Below are positions 53,552 through 63,558 of a stretch of DNA of 64,000 nucleotides, piece after piece. Source of the stretch: Bacteroidota bacterium (GTDB lineage: Bacteria > Bacteroidota > Bacteroidia > Flavobacteriales > Flavobacteriaceae). The position numbers and the translations under genes were made by a program. The DNA is taken from the NCBI GenBank assembly GCA_027619415.1, contig JAQCFO010000005.1, positions 1-64,000 of the forward strand, read 5' to 3'. Numbering within the stretch: the stretch's first letter is position 1; each line of letters begins with the position of its first letter. The notes beneath the pieces are model-generated. The model did no database searches. It was not told the origin of the DNA and worked only from the letters and a program-made list of their open reading frames with translations.

Positions 53552-54449
53552 GTATTCAATGATTCAAAACAAGAAATTATTAATAAAAGCTGATTTAGAG
53601 GCAATTCAGTTAGAAAATGCCTCGTTTTCTTATCAATTATTTGACATAAACAACAAAAATCTTAACAATAAGTTTAAGAAGTGGCACTATCACCCAGAAA
53701 TTGAATTAGTTTATGTAAATAATGGTAAAGGAAAAAGACAAGTAGGCTTACATTTATCAAACTTTCAAGATGGTGATTTAGTAATGATAGGATCCAATGT
53801 CCCACATACTGGATTTACTGAATATTTTGACATAGATAGAAAAGAAGTTGTCATTCAGTTTAATTCAAATTTTTTAGGAGATTCAATTGAGAAAGTTTTA
53901 GAATTCAAAAACATTAATAAATTATTTGAATTATCAAAAAAAGGACTTGTTTTTTCAGGTGAAACAAAAAAAACCATAGGAATTAGCATGTTAGGACTTC
54001 AATACGAAACGCCAATTCAAAAACTATTAACCTTAATAAAAATATTAAATGATCTTTCTATTAGCAAAGATGTTACTGTTTTAAATTCAGAAAATTTTGA
54101 TTCTGCAAATATACAAGAAAACGAAAGAATTAAAAAAGTTTTCAATTACATAAAGCTAAACTATAAAGAAGAGGTTTCATTAAATGAAGTTTCTGATCTA
54201 GTATTTATGACACCCCCATCATTTTGCAGATACTTTAAATCAACGACAAACAGAACATTTACAACTTTTTTAAACGAATATAGAATCAACAATGCCATAA
54301 AACTATTGGCTCAAAGCGAAATCGATATTAAGAACATCTGCTTTCAATGTGGTTATAATAATTTCTCTCATTTTAATAGACTTTTTAAAAAACAAATTCA
54401 CATGACGCCATCAGAATATAGGAAAAAAATGAATTCTCAAGGATCTTAA
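53550..54449 (+). CDS. AraC family transcriptional regulator
   Basis: A 299-residue regulator: an N-terminal cupin-like sensing domain (about 35-110, with WHYHPEIELVYV and GSNVPHTGF) and a C-terminal AraC DNA-binding domain with two helix-turn-helices (NEVSDLVFMTPPSFCRYFKS and IDIKNICFQCGYNNFSHFNR), closing FKKQIHMTPSEYRKK. The cupin suggests a small ligand such as a sugar. The ATG at 53550 overlaps a palindrome; the in-frame ATG at 53559 (MIQNKK) would free it and may be the true start. It converges on DoxX with a one-base gap. Confidence 0.9.
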   Translation: MYSMIQNKKLLIKADLEAIQLENASFSYQLFDINNKNLNNKFKKWHYHPEIELVYVNNGKGKRQVGLHLSNFQDGDLVMIGSNVPHTGFTEYFDIDRKEVVIQFNSNFLGDSIEKVLEFKNINKLFELSKKGLVFSGETKKTIGISMLGLQYETPIQKLLTLIKILNDLSISKDVTVLNSENFDSANIQENERIKKVFNYIKLNYKEEVSLNEVSDLVFMTPPSFCRYFKSTTNRTFTTFLNEYRINNAIKLLAQSEIDIKNICFQCGYNNFSHFNRLFKKQIHMTPSEYRKKMNSQGS

Positions 54450-54450
54450 A

Positions 54451-54822
54451 CTACTTTTTCTTATAATAATCTATAGAATATTTACCAGGACCAAAAAACA
54501 TTACAAGAACAAAGCATAATAAATACAAAATTGCTAATTCTTTTTTACCAAAAGAATCTTCAAAATGAACTACAAAAATAGCTATCAACATGGTGAATGC
54601 TGGAAAAAAAGATGCTAACCTAGTTTTATATCCTATTATGATAAATATAGGAAAAACAAATTCTCCTAAAACAGCGAGAAATAACGAATTTCTTTCGCCT
54701 ATAGATAGAAGATCGAAAAATCTAATTTTTTCATAAAAAAGTTTTTCTAGTTTAGGAAAACCATGAGTCATTAACAACAATGAACAGACTACTCTTAATA
54801 GTAATTTACCAACATGATCCAT
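54451..54822 (-). CDS. DoxX family membrane protein
   Basis: A 123-residue protein with four hydrophobic segments. The pattern LLRVVCSLLLMTHGFPKLEKL near the start, AVLGEFVFPIFIIIGYKTRLAS in the middle and MLIAIFVVHFED are typical DoxX motifs. DoxX proteins are small integral membrane proteins, sometimes tied to quinone chemistry or redox stress; no clear role is known. It is intact, unlike the DoxX-like remnant about 20 bases away on the other strand. Confidence 0.88.
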   Translation of the reverse strand: MDHVGKLLLRVVCSLLLMTHGFPKLEKLFYEKIRFFDLLSIGERNSLFLAVLGEFVFPIFIIIGYKTRLASFFPAFTMLIAIFVVHFEDSFGKKELAILYLLCFVLVMFFGPGKYSIDYYKKK

Positions 54823-54843
54823 ACATTTAATTTAATCAGTTAA

Positions 54844-55152
54844 TTTAAGCAAAAATTACAATCAAAAGAAAACATAAAACTTCTTATTCAAAATACAATT
54901 GCCGCAGAGGGTTTTAACGTCTGGTTGTTAAATTTTAAATTCAAATCAAAATACAAAGGAAGAGACTCTCAAAATATGGCTGATGAATTTAAGGCTTATG
55001 GTTTCCAAGTTTAATAGATATCTCTGTATTTTTTTATAGAATGTCTTATGGTTGGAGCTGTTTTCGTTCACTTAAATATAAATGATCCTTTTATTAAGTA
55101 CGTTCCTGCTTTTACAATGTTAATTCTTTGTTCTATTCTAATGGTAATTTAA
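54844..55152 (+). pseudogene. Decayed DoxX-like gene with internal deletion
   Basis: Two pieces of one DoxX-like (DoxX_2) protein remain. The first, open from 54844 with no ATG, gives NVWLLNFKFKSKYKGRDSQN then MADEFKAYGF and ends at a TAA at about 55013. The second, from the ATG near 55050 to TAA 55152, gives MVGAVFVHLNINDPF and KYVPAFTMLILCSIL. In intact relatives these stretches are separated by two membrane helices (about 50 residues), which are missing. So the gene is dead by deletion and loss of its start. The remaining 95 bases to aconitase hold only its promoter region. Confidence 0.72.
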
Positions 55153-55247
55153 AAAACCTATTAATCATATCGGAAACTAAATAAAAAAATATAAATTCTT
55201 TTAAATTCATATGATATAAACTATTTTTACAATATAAAATAAATTAT

Positions 55248-57515
55248 ATGGCATTTAATATAAAAATGATTGAGAAAGTATATCAGCAAATAAAAAATAA
55301 AGTTGATAAAGCTAGAGAAATAACACAAACGCCTTTAACTCTCTCTGAAAAAATACTTTATTCTCATCTTTGGAATTCTGAATTAGATTCTCCATTTAAA
55401 AAAGGAGAAGATTATGTTGACTTTGCACCTGACAGAATAGCCTGTCAAGATGCTACAGCTCAAATGGCTTTATTGCAATTTATGCAAGCAGGAAAAAGCA
55501 GAGTAGCCGTGCCAACAACTGTGCATTGTGATCACTTAATACAAGCATCACTTGGGGCAACCAAAGATCTTCAGTCGGCACTAAACAACAGTAACGAAGT
55601 TTTTAATTTCTTAGAATCTGTTTCAAATAAATATGGAATAGGATTTTGGAAACCTGGAGCAGGAATTATCCATCAAGTGGTTTTAGAAAATTATGCTTTT
55701 CCTGGAGGAATGATGATAGGTACAGATTCCCATACAGTTAATGCTGGTGGACTTGGTATGCTTGCAATTGGAGTTGGAGGAGCAGACGCTGTAGATGTAA
55801 TGGCGGGAATGCCCTGGGAATTAAAGTTTCCTAAATTAATTGGAGTAAAACTAACCGGAAAGTTATCAGGATGGACAGCTCCAAAAGATGTCATATTAAA
55901 AGTTGCCGGAATATTAACGGTGAAAGGAGGAACTGGAGCAATAATTGAATACTTTGGGCCAGGTGCTAAGTCTATGTCCTGTACTGGAAAAGGGACCATC
56001 TGTAATATGGGTGCTGAAGTTGGCGCAACAACCTCAACTTTTGGTTATGATGAGTCAATGGAAAGGTATCTAAGATCAACCGACAGAAATGATGTTGCTG
56101 ATGCTGCAAACAAAGTCAAAGAATATCTTACAGCTGATCCAGAAGTGTACGAAGATCCTGATAAATATTTTGATCAAGTAATTGAGATAAACTTATCTGA
56201 ATTGATGCCTCATGTTAATGGACCATTTTCCCCAGATATAGCTACTCCAGTTAATGAGATGGCTGAAATGTCTAAAAAAAATGATTGGCCTTTAAAGGTT
56301 GAATGGGGGCTTATAGGGTCTTGTACTAACTCGTCTTATGAAGATTTATCTAGAGCTGCATCAATTGCTCAACAAGCTATCGACAAAGGCTTGGAAACTA
56401 AAGCTGAATTAGGAATAAACCCAGGTTCAGAACAAGTCAGATACACTGCTGAAAGAGATGGTTTTTTAGCAACTTTTGAAAGTTTAAATGCAAAAATATT
56501 CACAAATGCATGTGGACCCTGTATTGGACAATGGGCGAGAAAAGATGCTGAATTAAAAGAAAAAAATACAATAGTTCATTCTTTTAACAGAAACTTTGCA
56601 AAAAGAGCAGATGGAAATCCTAATACTCATGCATTTGTTGCATCCCCTGAAATGGTTGCGGCTATAGCAATTGCAGGAAGGTTAGACTTCAACCCCTTAA
56701 CTGATTCTTTGATTAATTCTTCAGGAGAAAAAGTTATGCTTGAAGAACCGACCGGTTGGGAGCTCCCTCCAAAAGGTTTTGAAGTTAAAGATGCCGGTTA
56801 CTTAGAACCAGTTTCTGATGGATCAAAAATAGATATTATTGTAAATAAAGACTCTAAAAGACTTCAATTACTTGAACCTTTCAAACCGTGGGACGGAGAG
56901 AATATTACTAATGCTAGACTGCTCATTAAAGCATCAGGTAAATGCACAACTGATCATATTTCTATGGCTGGTCCTTGGTTAAAATTCAGAGGTCATCTAG
57001 ACAACATTTCTAATAATTGTTTGATTGGTGCTGTTAATGCTTTTAACCAAAAAACCAATTTTGTAAAAAATCAATTAAACGGAGAATACCAAGGAGTGCC
57101 TGATTTACAGAGAATATATAAAGAAAATAATATAGATACCGTAGTAGTAGGAGATCATAATTACGGAGAGGGTTCATCAAGAGAGCATGCAGCAATGGAG
57201 CCTAGGCACCTTGGAGTAAAAGTGGTTCTAGTTAAATCTTTTGCAAGAATTCATGAAACCAATTTAAAAAAACAGGGAATGCTTGGAGTAACCTTTGTTA
57301 ATGAAAATGATTATAACCTAATACAAGAAGACGATAGATTTAATTTTATAGATTTCGAAAAATTTAGTCCTGGGAAACAAATTAGCATTGAATTAATTCA
57401 TTCAGATGGATCTAAAAATTTAATAATGGCTAATCATACATATAATGATCAGCAAATAGAGTGGTATAAAGAAGGGTCTGCTTTAAATTTAATTAAAAAA
57501 CATAATTTAGTTTAA
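55248..57515 (+). CDS. Aconitate hydratase
   Basis: Interconverts citrate and isocitrate in the TCA cycle. The 755-residue protein is the mitochondrial-like/AcnA-side type. The [4Fe-4S] ligands are in [10 protein letters not shown] and [10 protein letters not shown]. Other family motifs are [29 protein letters not shown] and [17 protein letters not shown], which carries the swivel-domain active site. It starts about 95 bases after a pseudogene and ends 3 bases before the convergent ferredoxin gene. Confidence 0.96.
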   Translation: MAFNIKMIEKVYQQIKNKVDKAREITQTPLTLSEKILYSHLWNSELDSPFKKGEDYVDFAPDRIACQDATAQMALLQFMQAGKSRVAVPTTVHCDHLIQASLGATKDLQSALNNSNEVFNFLESVSNKYGIGFWKPGAGIIHQVVLENYAFPGGMMIGTDSHTVNAGGLGMLAIGVGGADAVDVMAGMPWELKFPKLIGVKLTGKLSGWTAPKDVILKVAGILTVKGGTGAIIEYFGPGAKSMSCTGKGTICNMGAEVGATTSTFGYDESMERYLRSTDRNDVADAANKVKEYLTADPEVYEDPDKYFDQVIEINLSELMPHVNGPFSPDIATPVNEMAEMSKKNDWPLKVEWGLIGSCTNSSYEDLSRAASIAQQAIDKGLETKAELGINPGSEQVRYTAERDGFLATFESLNAKIFTNACGPCIGQWARKDAELKEKNTIVHSFNRNFAKRADGNPNTHAFVASPEMVAAIAIAGRLDFNPLTDSLINSSGEKVMLEEPTGWELPPKGFEVKDAGYLEPVSDGSKIDIIVNKDSKRLQLLEPFKPWDGENITNARLLIKASGKCTTDHISMAGPWLKFRGHLDNISNNCLIGAVNAFNQKTNFVKNQLNGEYQGVPDLQRIYKENNIDTVVVGDHNYGEGSSREHAAMEPRHLGVKVVLVKSFARIHETNLKKQGMLGVTFVNENDYNLIQEDDRFNFIDFEKFSPGKQISIELIHSDGSKNLIMANHTYNDQQIEWYKEGSALNLIKKHNLV

Positions 57516-57518
57516 GTT

Positions 57519-57836
57519 TTATTCAGGAGCCAACTCAAATTGAAAACCATCTAATTCTTCATTAATTTGAATTTGGCAACCTAACCTAGAGTTGCTTTTG
57601 ATATGGAATGCTTCCGAAAGCATAGCTTCTTCTTCTGCATTTTTTTGTTCAATTAATGCTTCTGATTCAACGTAAACTTGACAAGAAGCGCACATTGCCA
57701 TTCCTCCACAAACACCTTCAACAGGTAATTCATTGGCCTTGCAAAGCTCCATAATATTCATATTCATATCTGTAGGAGCTATTAAAGAATGTTTTTTTCC
57801 ATCCCTGTCTATAATATGAATCGTAATATCTTTCAA
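57519..57836 (-). CDS. [2Fe-2S] ferredoxin, adrenodoxin type
   Basis: A 105-residue electron carrier. Cluster ligands are Cys in GVCGGMAMCASCQVYV (spacing C-x5-C-x2-C) and the fourth Cys in RLGCQIQ, the adrenodoxin-type arrangement. Such ferredoxins serve in iron-sulfur assembly or donate electrons to oxygenases. It follows gldN by 22 bases on the same strand and could be part of the gld transcript, though a functional link is not known. Confidence 0.93.
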   Translation of the reverse strand: MKDITIHIIDRDGKKHSLIAPTDMNMNIMELCKANELPVEGVCGGMAMCASCQVYVESEALIEQKNAEEEAMLSEAFHIKSNSRLGCQIQINEELDGFQFELAPE

Positions 57837-57858
57837 TTAATTAAAAGTATAAAAAAAG

Positions 57859-58698
57859 TTACCTATTCCACATGTCTTGTTCAAAGTCACGAATTTCTTT
57901 TTTAATTCTTTGAGACTCAATAATAGATTCTAGACCAGGTTTTTTATATTCTTTAATAGCCCTGTCTCCGTATAGATTATCAACTTTATATATATATGAG
58001 CTAAAACGCCTAGTAGATAGAAGCTGATCAAAAGATATTCTATTAGCATTATTTTTATCATTAAAGACTAGTTCTTTATGTAAAATCTCTCTAATACTAG
58101 GGTACCAAATCCAAAATAAATCTGTATTATTTTTACCATTATCATCTTTAATATTTTTACCAATTGGCATAATTCCCAGTAGCCTATAGCGCATTTCACC
58201 ATGTCTCTTATCAAAGTACCACATGCCTTTAATTCTATATCCACTTATATCAATTGACTCAAGAACTTCTGGCTCAGTTATCACTCCATTGATTTTTTCA
58301 GAAAAAGAAACAACTTCCATAACATCCTTGTAAGTCATAGGGTCTTTAAAATTATCATTTCTATTAAAGTAAAGCTTATTAATGTTTTTATTAATAATAT
58401 TTTCTTTCAACACTCTCCATAATGATTTACGATTATTTTTATAAGTTTCATCGTTAACAGGATACAATAAAGGAAAATTTATTCTTTCGTTTAAATCAAT
58501 TTTTTCATAAACAACTCTAGACCAAAGAATATCTCTGTCGTCAATAAAATCATATTCAAAAAACGAATCCTGATTAGACTGAACCTGATCAAAATTCTGA
58601 ATTCCTATTTCTTCTGGCGTATTAGCATTTAAAATATTAGACTGGCCACGCGAGTCTGTAATTAAAATAACACTTAAAAAGATTATTAGTTTTTTCAT
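57859..58698 (-). CDS. gldN: Gliding motility / type IX secretion protein GldN
   Basis: A 279-residue exported protein (signal peptide about 1-18). GldN forms the periplasmic ring with the lipoprotein GldK near the outer membrane in the type IX secretion system. Typical stretches are DRDILWSRVVYEKIDLNERIN, KRHGEMRYRLLGIMP and FWIWYPSIREIL. It is somewhat shorter than Flavobacterium johnsoniae GldN (about 326, from memory). It overlaps gldM by 4 bases. Confidence 0.94.
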   Translation of the reverse strand: MKKLIIFLSVILITDSRGQSNILNANTPEEIGIQNFDQVQSNQDSFFEYDFIDDRDILWSRVVYEKIDLNERINFPLLYPVNDETYKNNRKSLWRVLKENIINKNINKLYFNRNDNFKDPMTYKDVMEVVSFSEKINGVITEPEVLESIDISGYRIKGMWYFDKRHGEMRYRLLGIMPIGKNIKDDNGKNNTDLFWIWYPSIREILHKELVFNDKNNANRISFDQLLSTRRFSSYIYKVDNLYGDRAIKEYKKPGLESIIESQRIKKEIRDFEQDMWNR

Positions 58699-60377
58699 TC
58701 TAAAATTAAAATAAAGTTTTTAACAAGATAATTTGGGTTTATAAAATCTCCATCCTTAGCATTAGCTTTTATATTAGATATTCTGATAACGGTTCCCTTA
58801 CCCTGAGTCTTAATATCCGCCTCGGCTTGTTTATTGAACCTAGGTGAATTTCCAATAACTTTTTTAGATGGTGAATTCCCTACTTTAATATCAAATGAAG
58901 TAACATTAATAGTGAAATTATATAAAAAATCTACTGGCTTATTTCCGGTAATCATTCCATTTGAAAGGTGTCTCTTAGAAATGTTTTCAGTAGGTTTATA
59001 AAATCTCTCATTAACCTTAATAGAGCCTTCAGCGGGTGGAGGCTCTAATATTCTAAACTCACCGCCATCAAATTTCCTTTCAATTCCATTTAACTCACCT
59101 ATAACACTAATTTTCATAGTTGTTATTTTAGAGTTTGTAGATGGTATTGCGCTCCATCCTTCTTTAACTTTTAAAAATTTCCCATTACTACTAAATGGTT
59201 TAATTGAATTAGCTGCTACCCCAGGAATAGAAATAGAAGTTGGGTTTCTTAATCCTCTATAAAATACCTTCATGTTTTCAGCTGAAACTACAGCAGAATT
59301 TGGTTCGCTAATAACTAGAATTTTTTGATCAACTGGAATTGATTTAAGCTCTTGTGTATTAACATCTTTTTTAGAGATAGTCCCAGTTAGTTTGTAATTA
59401 CCAGGAATTGTCAATCTTTTTTTAAGAATAACTTTACCACTTTCAATAAAGAACTCATCGTTGCTTAAAGGTATACCATTAATAAATAATTTCACTTCAT
59501 CTGGAGTGTAACCCTCGTCTTTCTTTCCCATTACAATTGCCGCATCAATCACATCACCAGTATAGTACACTGACTTAGTTGTCTCCAGTAAAGTCTGAAA
59601 AGTATCAAGACTAATACCCTTATCCTTAATAGCTTGTAAAATTTCATTAAGAACTTTGTTCTCAATATATCTTATATCACTTTGAATTTTAGTAAATTTT
59701 GCAATAGATGCTATTACTGGAAATCCTTTGAAATTATATTCTAAATATGGCTGCTTAATACCTTGACTGTTTATCACAAAATCCTGGTATTTGAACCTAT
59801 TTTTTAAATCCTTTTTAACAGATTCAAAATTAAATAATATTTTATTTTCTTTTTCACTACTATTTTCTAAAAATGTAATAGAATCCAAAATATTATTAAA
59901 AGTAGATGAGTAATTTTTATAATTAGAAATAAACAATTGACCATTTTCGTTTATTAAATCACGATCAAAAAAATAGTCATCTAGAGTTTGTGATTTATCC
60001 ATTTTTTGATAATCCACAAACGAAATAACAGTGTCTTCACCTTTTACATTAACCTCTTTAATGTATTTATTCTCATCACCATTAATTAAAGAATCTTTTA
60101 TTGCTTGAAGGAAATTATAATAATCATTAGATAATTTTTGAATTTTAACTAAATTGTTCGCAGCAATTTTATAATCTAAACTTTCTTTGTTAGAATTAAT
60201 TTGAGAATAACTTGATTTTGAAGAGTTTTCTAATTCAACAATTGAAGATTCTAAATCATTATCCAGAATTCCAATTGTTGCTAGCACCTCTTTATCAATT
60301 TGAAGAGCAAGCATAGCAATAAACACGAGGTACATCATGTTTATCATTTTCTGTCTTGTATCTAGTTTTGCTGACAT
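58695..60377 (-). CDS. gldM: Gliding motility / type IX secretion protein GldM
   Basis: A 560-residue protein with one N-terminal membrane helix (about 12-30, MYLVFIAMLALQ) and a long periplasmic part. GldM and GldL form the proton-driven motor; GldM spans the periplasm to reach the GldK/GldN ring. The family start KLDTRQKMINMMYLVFIAML is conserved, and GVAANSI and RFYKPTENISK stretches fit later domains. It is a little longer than the F. johnsoniae protein. It lies between gldL (6-base gap) and gldN (4-base overlap). Confidence 0.95.
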   Translation of the reverse strand: MSAKLDTRQKMINMMYLVFIAMLALQIDKEVLATIGILDNDLESSIVELENSSKSSYSQINSNKESLDYKIAANNLVKIQKLSNDYYNFLQAIKDSLINGDENKYIKEVNVKGEDTVISFVDYQKMDKSQTLDDYFFDRDLINENGQLFISNYKNYSSTFNNILDSITFLENSSEKENKILFNFESVKKDLKNRFKYQDFVINSQGIKQPYLEYNFKGFPVIASIAKFTKIQSDIRYIENKVLNEILQAIKDKGISLDTFQTLLETTKSVYYTGDVIDAAIVMGKKDEGYTPDEVKLFINGIPLSNDEFFIESGKVILKKRLTIPGNYKLTGTISKKDVNTQELKSIPVDQKILVISEPNSAVVSAENMKVFYRGLRNPTSISIPGVAANSIKPFSSNGKFLKVKEGWSAIPSTNSKITTMKISVIGELNGIERKFDGGEFRILEPPPAEGSIKVNERFYKPTENISKRHLSNGMITGNKPVDFLYNFTINVTSFDIKVGNSPSKKVIGNSPRFNKQAEADIKTQGKGTVIRISNIKANAKDGDFINPNYLVKNFILILE

Positions 60378-60383
60378 AATTTA

Positions 60384-60830
60384 TTAATCATTCATAGCAT
60401 TAAGTAAGCCTGTATATTTCTTATTAAGTTGAGCTACTTTATTTTTCATTTCTAATAATTCTTCATTTAAACCTTCTGGAACATGAATTGTACTAATAGA
60501 ATTACTTGCTTTGCTTAATTCTTCATTTAAAGTCGAAAGTTTTTTAACAGTACTATCTAAGGATTTTGTAAGGTCATAAGTTTCAACATCATCTTGCTTT
60601 TCAAATTCACCAGAATCAATTGTAAAGTATCCTTTTAAACCAGCAATAGCAAAAATAATTGCTTCAGAAATAAGTCCTACTGTTAGCATAAAATTACCTG
60701 TAATAGGTCCAAAATCAGCATAAGTTATTTTAAGTAATGCACCTAATATCACAATAGATGCACCCATGCCGAACATAAGTTCAATTAGATTATCTGAAAT
60801 AAAAAATTTCTTTTGTTTAATTGGTTTCAT
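60384..60830 (-). CDS. gldL: Gliding motility / type IX secretion protein GldL
   Basis: A 148-residue inner-membrane motor protein. It has two membrane helices, about 20-37 (FGMGASIVILGALLKI) and 47-66 (FMLTVGLISEAIIFAIAGL), and a C-terminal coiled-coil. Glu56 in the second helix corresponds to the Glu that, in studied GldL, is needed for proton-driven motion. The F. johnsoniae protein is about 215 residues; this one has a shorter coiled tail. It sits between gldK and gldM with gaps of about 5 bases. Confidence 0.94.
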   Translation of the reverse strand: MKPIKQKKFFISDNLIELMFGMGASIVILGALLKITYADFGPITGNFMLTVGLISEAIIFAIAGLKGYFTIDSGEFEKQDDVETYDLTKSLDSTVKKLSTLNEELSKASNSISTIHVPEGLNEELLEMKNKVAQLNKKYTGLLNAMND

Positions 60831-60835
60831 AACGT

Positions 60836-62329
60836 TTATTTGTTTTTAATTTTTTTAGAATTTTGATTCAAGCCAATATCTTCACCCAAATAATCTTGAA
60901 CAGTTCTAAACCCTATATAAGATCTTTTTTCATCTTTATATTCATAATCCCTAGAACTTACTCTTAAAAAGTAAGCAACATCTTTCCATGATCCTCCTCT
61001 TATTACTTTTCTTAAGTTAGTAGAATCTGAAATTTTAGGATTCAATCCAGAAGCAATATCATAAGAGCCCTTATCGTATGAAGATTCAGTCCATTCCGAT
61101 ACGTTTCCAGACATGTTGTAAAGACCAAAATCATTTGGCCAATAAGAATTAGCTTCAACTGTATATAACGCATTGTCTGAAGCATAATTCCCTCTGTTTG
61201 GTTTAAAATTTGCTAAAAAGTATCCTTTAGAATCTGTAGTATAAGGACCACCCCAAGGGTAAGTTGCAGATTCAATTCCTCCTCTTGCAGCATACTCCCA
61301 CTCAGCTTCACTAGGTAATCGAAATGAAGGTACTCCTTGAACTGATTTTTTAACCTTTGAAACAGTCAAGCCTCTAAACCATCTTAAATAAACATTTTCA
61401 CCATTCTTTCTTTGCCATTGATTTTTATACATTGTTCTCCAATGAGCAAAAGCTTTAGCCTGTTCCCATGAAACTCCAACCACAGGATAATCTGTATATG
61501 CATCATGCCAGAAATAATTATTATGCATCGGCTCGTTATAGCTGTATGAAAAATCTTTTATCCACACAGTCGTATCTGGGTAAATTGCAATAGATTTTTC
61601 TTTAAAAAATAATTTTCTAGATTCACTTTTAGATTTAATAGCAGCTTGAGCATCAAACGAGGTATAATTATATATTATTTTTTTTGTGTTAAAGGTTCTT
61701 TCTCCATTATAAGATTCTTCTTTTGGCAAAAAGAAACCAGTACCTTCCTCAAATTCCCCTTCCATAACTTGAGCATAAGCTAAATCTGGATAATTGTCTC
61801 TCTCCCAAATTAAATCATTATCATAATTTAAAACATAGGTTTTTTTATCAGAAAAATCAATTCCTATAAAATTATTTTCTTTATAAAGCTCATAACCTCC
61901 TTTTTCTTCATCTACAATATCTTCTACAACTTCATAAATTGGAAAAAATTTATTAATACTATTTTCTTTATCTAAATCCTCTTGAGAAGGTGTTTCACCT
62001 AAATCAAAAATAGCTCTTTCAGCAAGGGCGACTCTTACAACAGAATCTCTAACCCAGTTAACAAACTGTCTATATTCTCCATTTGTTATTTCAGTTTCAT
62101 CCATATAAAATGCCTTAATTGAAACTGTACTTACTGGAGCATTTTGTAAGTGAGCCATGTCATCATCAGACATACCCATTAAGTATGAACCACTTGGAAT
62201 CAAAGACATCCCTGGGGGTTTATTTGGGGAAAAATTTTTAGCCTTTGTACCAGTAAGCTCTCCTCTATCAGGTTTAAAACAGGATGTTATTAAGATAGAA
62301 ATAACAAAAAATAATAATATTTTCTTCAC
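60836..62329 (-). CDS. gldK: Gliding motility / type IX secretion lipoprotein GldK
   Basis: A 497-residue lipoprotein (LITSC, lipid on Cys17) in the outer-membrane ring of the type IX secretion system with GldN. The FGE-sulfatase fold is visible: SLIPSGSYLMGMSDDD near the start, FYMDETEITNGEYRQFVNW, FRLPSEAEWEYAARGG and the end RKVIRGGSWKDVAYFLRVSS. The Cys that makes sulfatase-activating enzymes catalytic is not expected here; the role is structural. It opens the gldKLMN run; the arginase-like gene lies 89 bases upstream. Confidence 0.95.
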   Translation of the reverse strand: MKKILLFFVISILITSCFKPDRGELTGTKAKNFSPNKPPGMSLIPSGSYLMGMSDDDMAHLQNAPVSTVSIKAFYMDETEITNGEYRQFVNWVRDSVVRVALAERAIFDLGETPSQEDLDKENSINKFFPIYEVVEDIVDEEKGGYELYKENNFIGIDFSDKKTYVLNYDNDLIWERDNYPDLAYAQVMEGEFEEGTGFFLPKEESYNGERTFNTKKIIYNYTSFDAQAAIKSKSESRKLFFKEKSIAIYPDTTVWIKDFSYSYNEPMHNNYFWHDAYTDYPVVGVSWEQAKAFAHWRTMYKNQWQRKNGENVYLRWFRGLTVSKVKKSVQGVPSFRLPSEAEWEYAARGGIESATYPWGGPYTTDSKGYFLANFKPNRGNYASDNALYTVEANSYWPNDFGLYNMSGNVSEWTESSYDKGSYDIASGLNPKISDSTNLRKVIRGGSWKDVAYFLRVSSRDYEYKDEKRSYIGFRTVQDYLGEDIGLNQNSKKIKNK

Positions 62330-62418
62330 TAATTTATTTTATTAAACTTATAGCTCATAAAAATAACTTTTTTTTAAATATGCTTAATGAAAATGGATAT
62401 AATTCTCATTATATTTAA

Positions 62419-63558
62419 TTATATAAAGTTTCTTTTTAAACTTAACAATAACTTATTTGAAATATCTCCATTACAAGCATTCAAATAATCATCATAATTA
62501 CATGGAATTAACGCTATATCATTAATTTTATTGCTTTCATTTAATAATTCAAACCACCACTTTTGACTTAAATCACTATGATAAAATTTTAATTGCTGAT
62601 TATTGAGGTCAACATGATAAAATTTTCCTTTAAAATTTTCAGATTTTGGATCCTCCATAATCCTTAAGCTAAACCCATCAATGAAACACCACATAGCTTG
62701 AGATAATAATGCGCTTGATATATCATTTTTAAAAACCTCAAAAACACCTACACTAGAGATTCTGCTACTGATTCCAGCATACCTAAAAATTGAACATATC
62801 TGATTAGCTTCAAAACCATTGGGATAATTATGTGCAAAATTCAATTCAGAAGATTTAATAGCTCTGAAATCAATTGACAAGATATCAGTAAATCTCAAGC
62901 AAGGCTCAACTAAATCTATCTTTTGATTTAATTCTCCCAACCTATAAGATTCAAAATGAAATTTTTCTAGTAAATCCAGCTCTTCTTGAGAATTTAAAAA
63001 TGTTTGAAAACCTATATTACAATAATGACTAAGCTTATTTTTTTCATCCATTATTATTTTAGACATATAAGATGATGAATCAAAATCATCTGTAATCTGC
63101 CCAAAATCAAATTTATTATCAATTGATGTTAAATTTACATACTCCTCTCTAAAGGCATAAGACTGATATACTGGGAATGTAATGTCCTGAGAACCTCCGA
63201 TAAAAAATGATAATATATTTTTATTTTTAAGAACTTCATTTATAGATCTAACAGCATAATAGGTGTCAAATTTACTTTCTCCATTAATCACATCACCTAA
63301 ATCGATGATATTTATTTTCCAATCTCCTAAATACAAGGAATAAAATTCCTTTCTGAAGGAGTTAACTTCTAAATATTCGTTATTGTTCTCTTTGGATATG
63401 ATTGTTTCCTTCAAACCAATAATAGCGATATCTACTTCGTTTAAATTTAAATTCTTGGAACTGTAAAAAGAAATGTTTTTTCCAATACTTAACTGAGGTA
63501 ATTCATTCTTGAAATTAACTATTTCCTTATTAACTGGTAATAAATACTCAGTTATCAT
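62419..63558 (-). CDS. Arginase/formimidoylglutamase-fold protein with degraded metal site
   Basis: A 379-residue protein of the ureohydrolase (arginase, agmatinase, HutG) fold. The canonical motifs are altered: GGDH reads GGSQD (121-125, His lost), DAHxD reads DNKFD (147-151, His lost) and the SxDxD region reads SIDFR (228-232, second Asp lost). Three of six metal ligands are thus missing, so classical two-manganese hydrolysis is unlikely. It lies between topA (4-base overlap) and gldK (89-base gap), a place I recall for such a gene in flavobacteria. It may be a structural or binding protein. Function unknown. Confidence 0.8.
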   Translation of the reverse strand: MITEYLLPVNKEIVNFKNELPQLSIGKNISFYSSKNLNLNEVDIAIIGLKETIISKENNNEYLEVNSFRKEFYSLYLGDWKINIIDLGDVINGESKFDTYYAVRSINEVLKNKNILSFFIGGSQDITFPVYQSYAFREEYVNLTSIDNKFDFGQITDDFDSSSYMSKIIMDEKNKLSHYCNIGFQTFLNSQEELDLLEKFHFESYRLGELNQKIDLVEPCLRFTDILSIDFRAIKSSELNFAHNYPNGFEANQICSIFRYAGISSRISSVGVFEVFKNDISSALLSQAMWCFIDGFSLRIMEDPKSENFKGKFYHVDLNNQQLKFYHSDLSQKWWFELLNESNKINDIALIPCNYDDYLNACNGDISNKLLLSLKRNFI

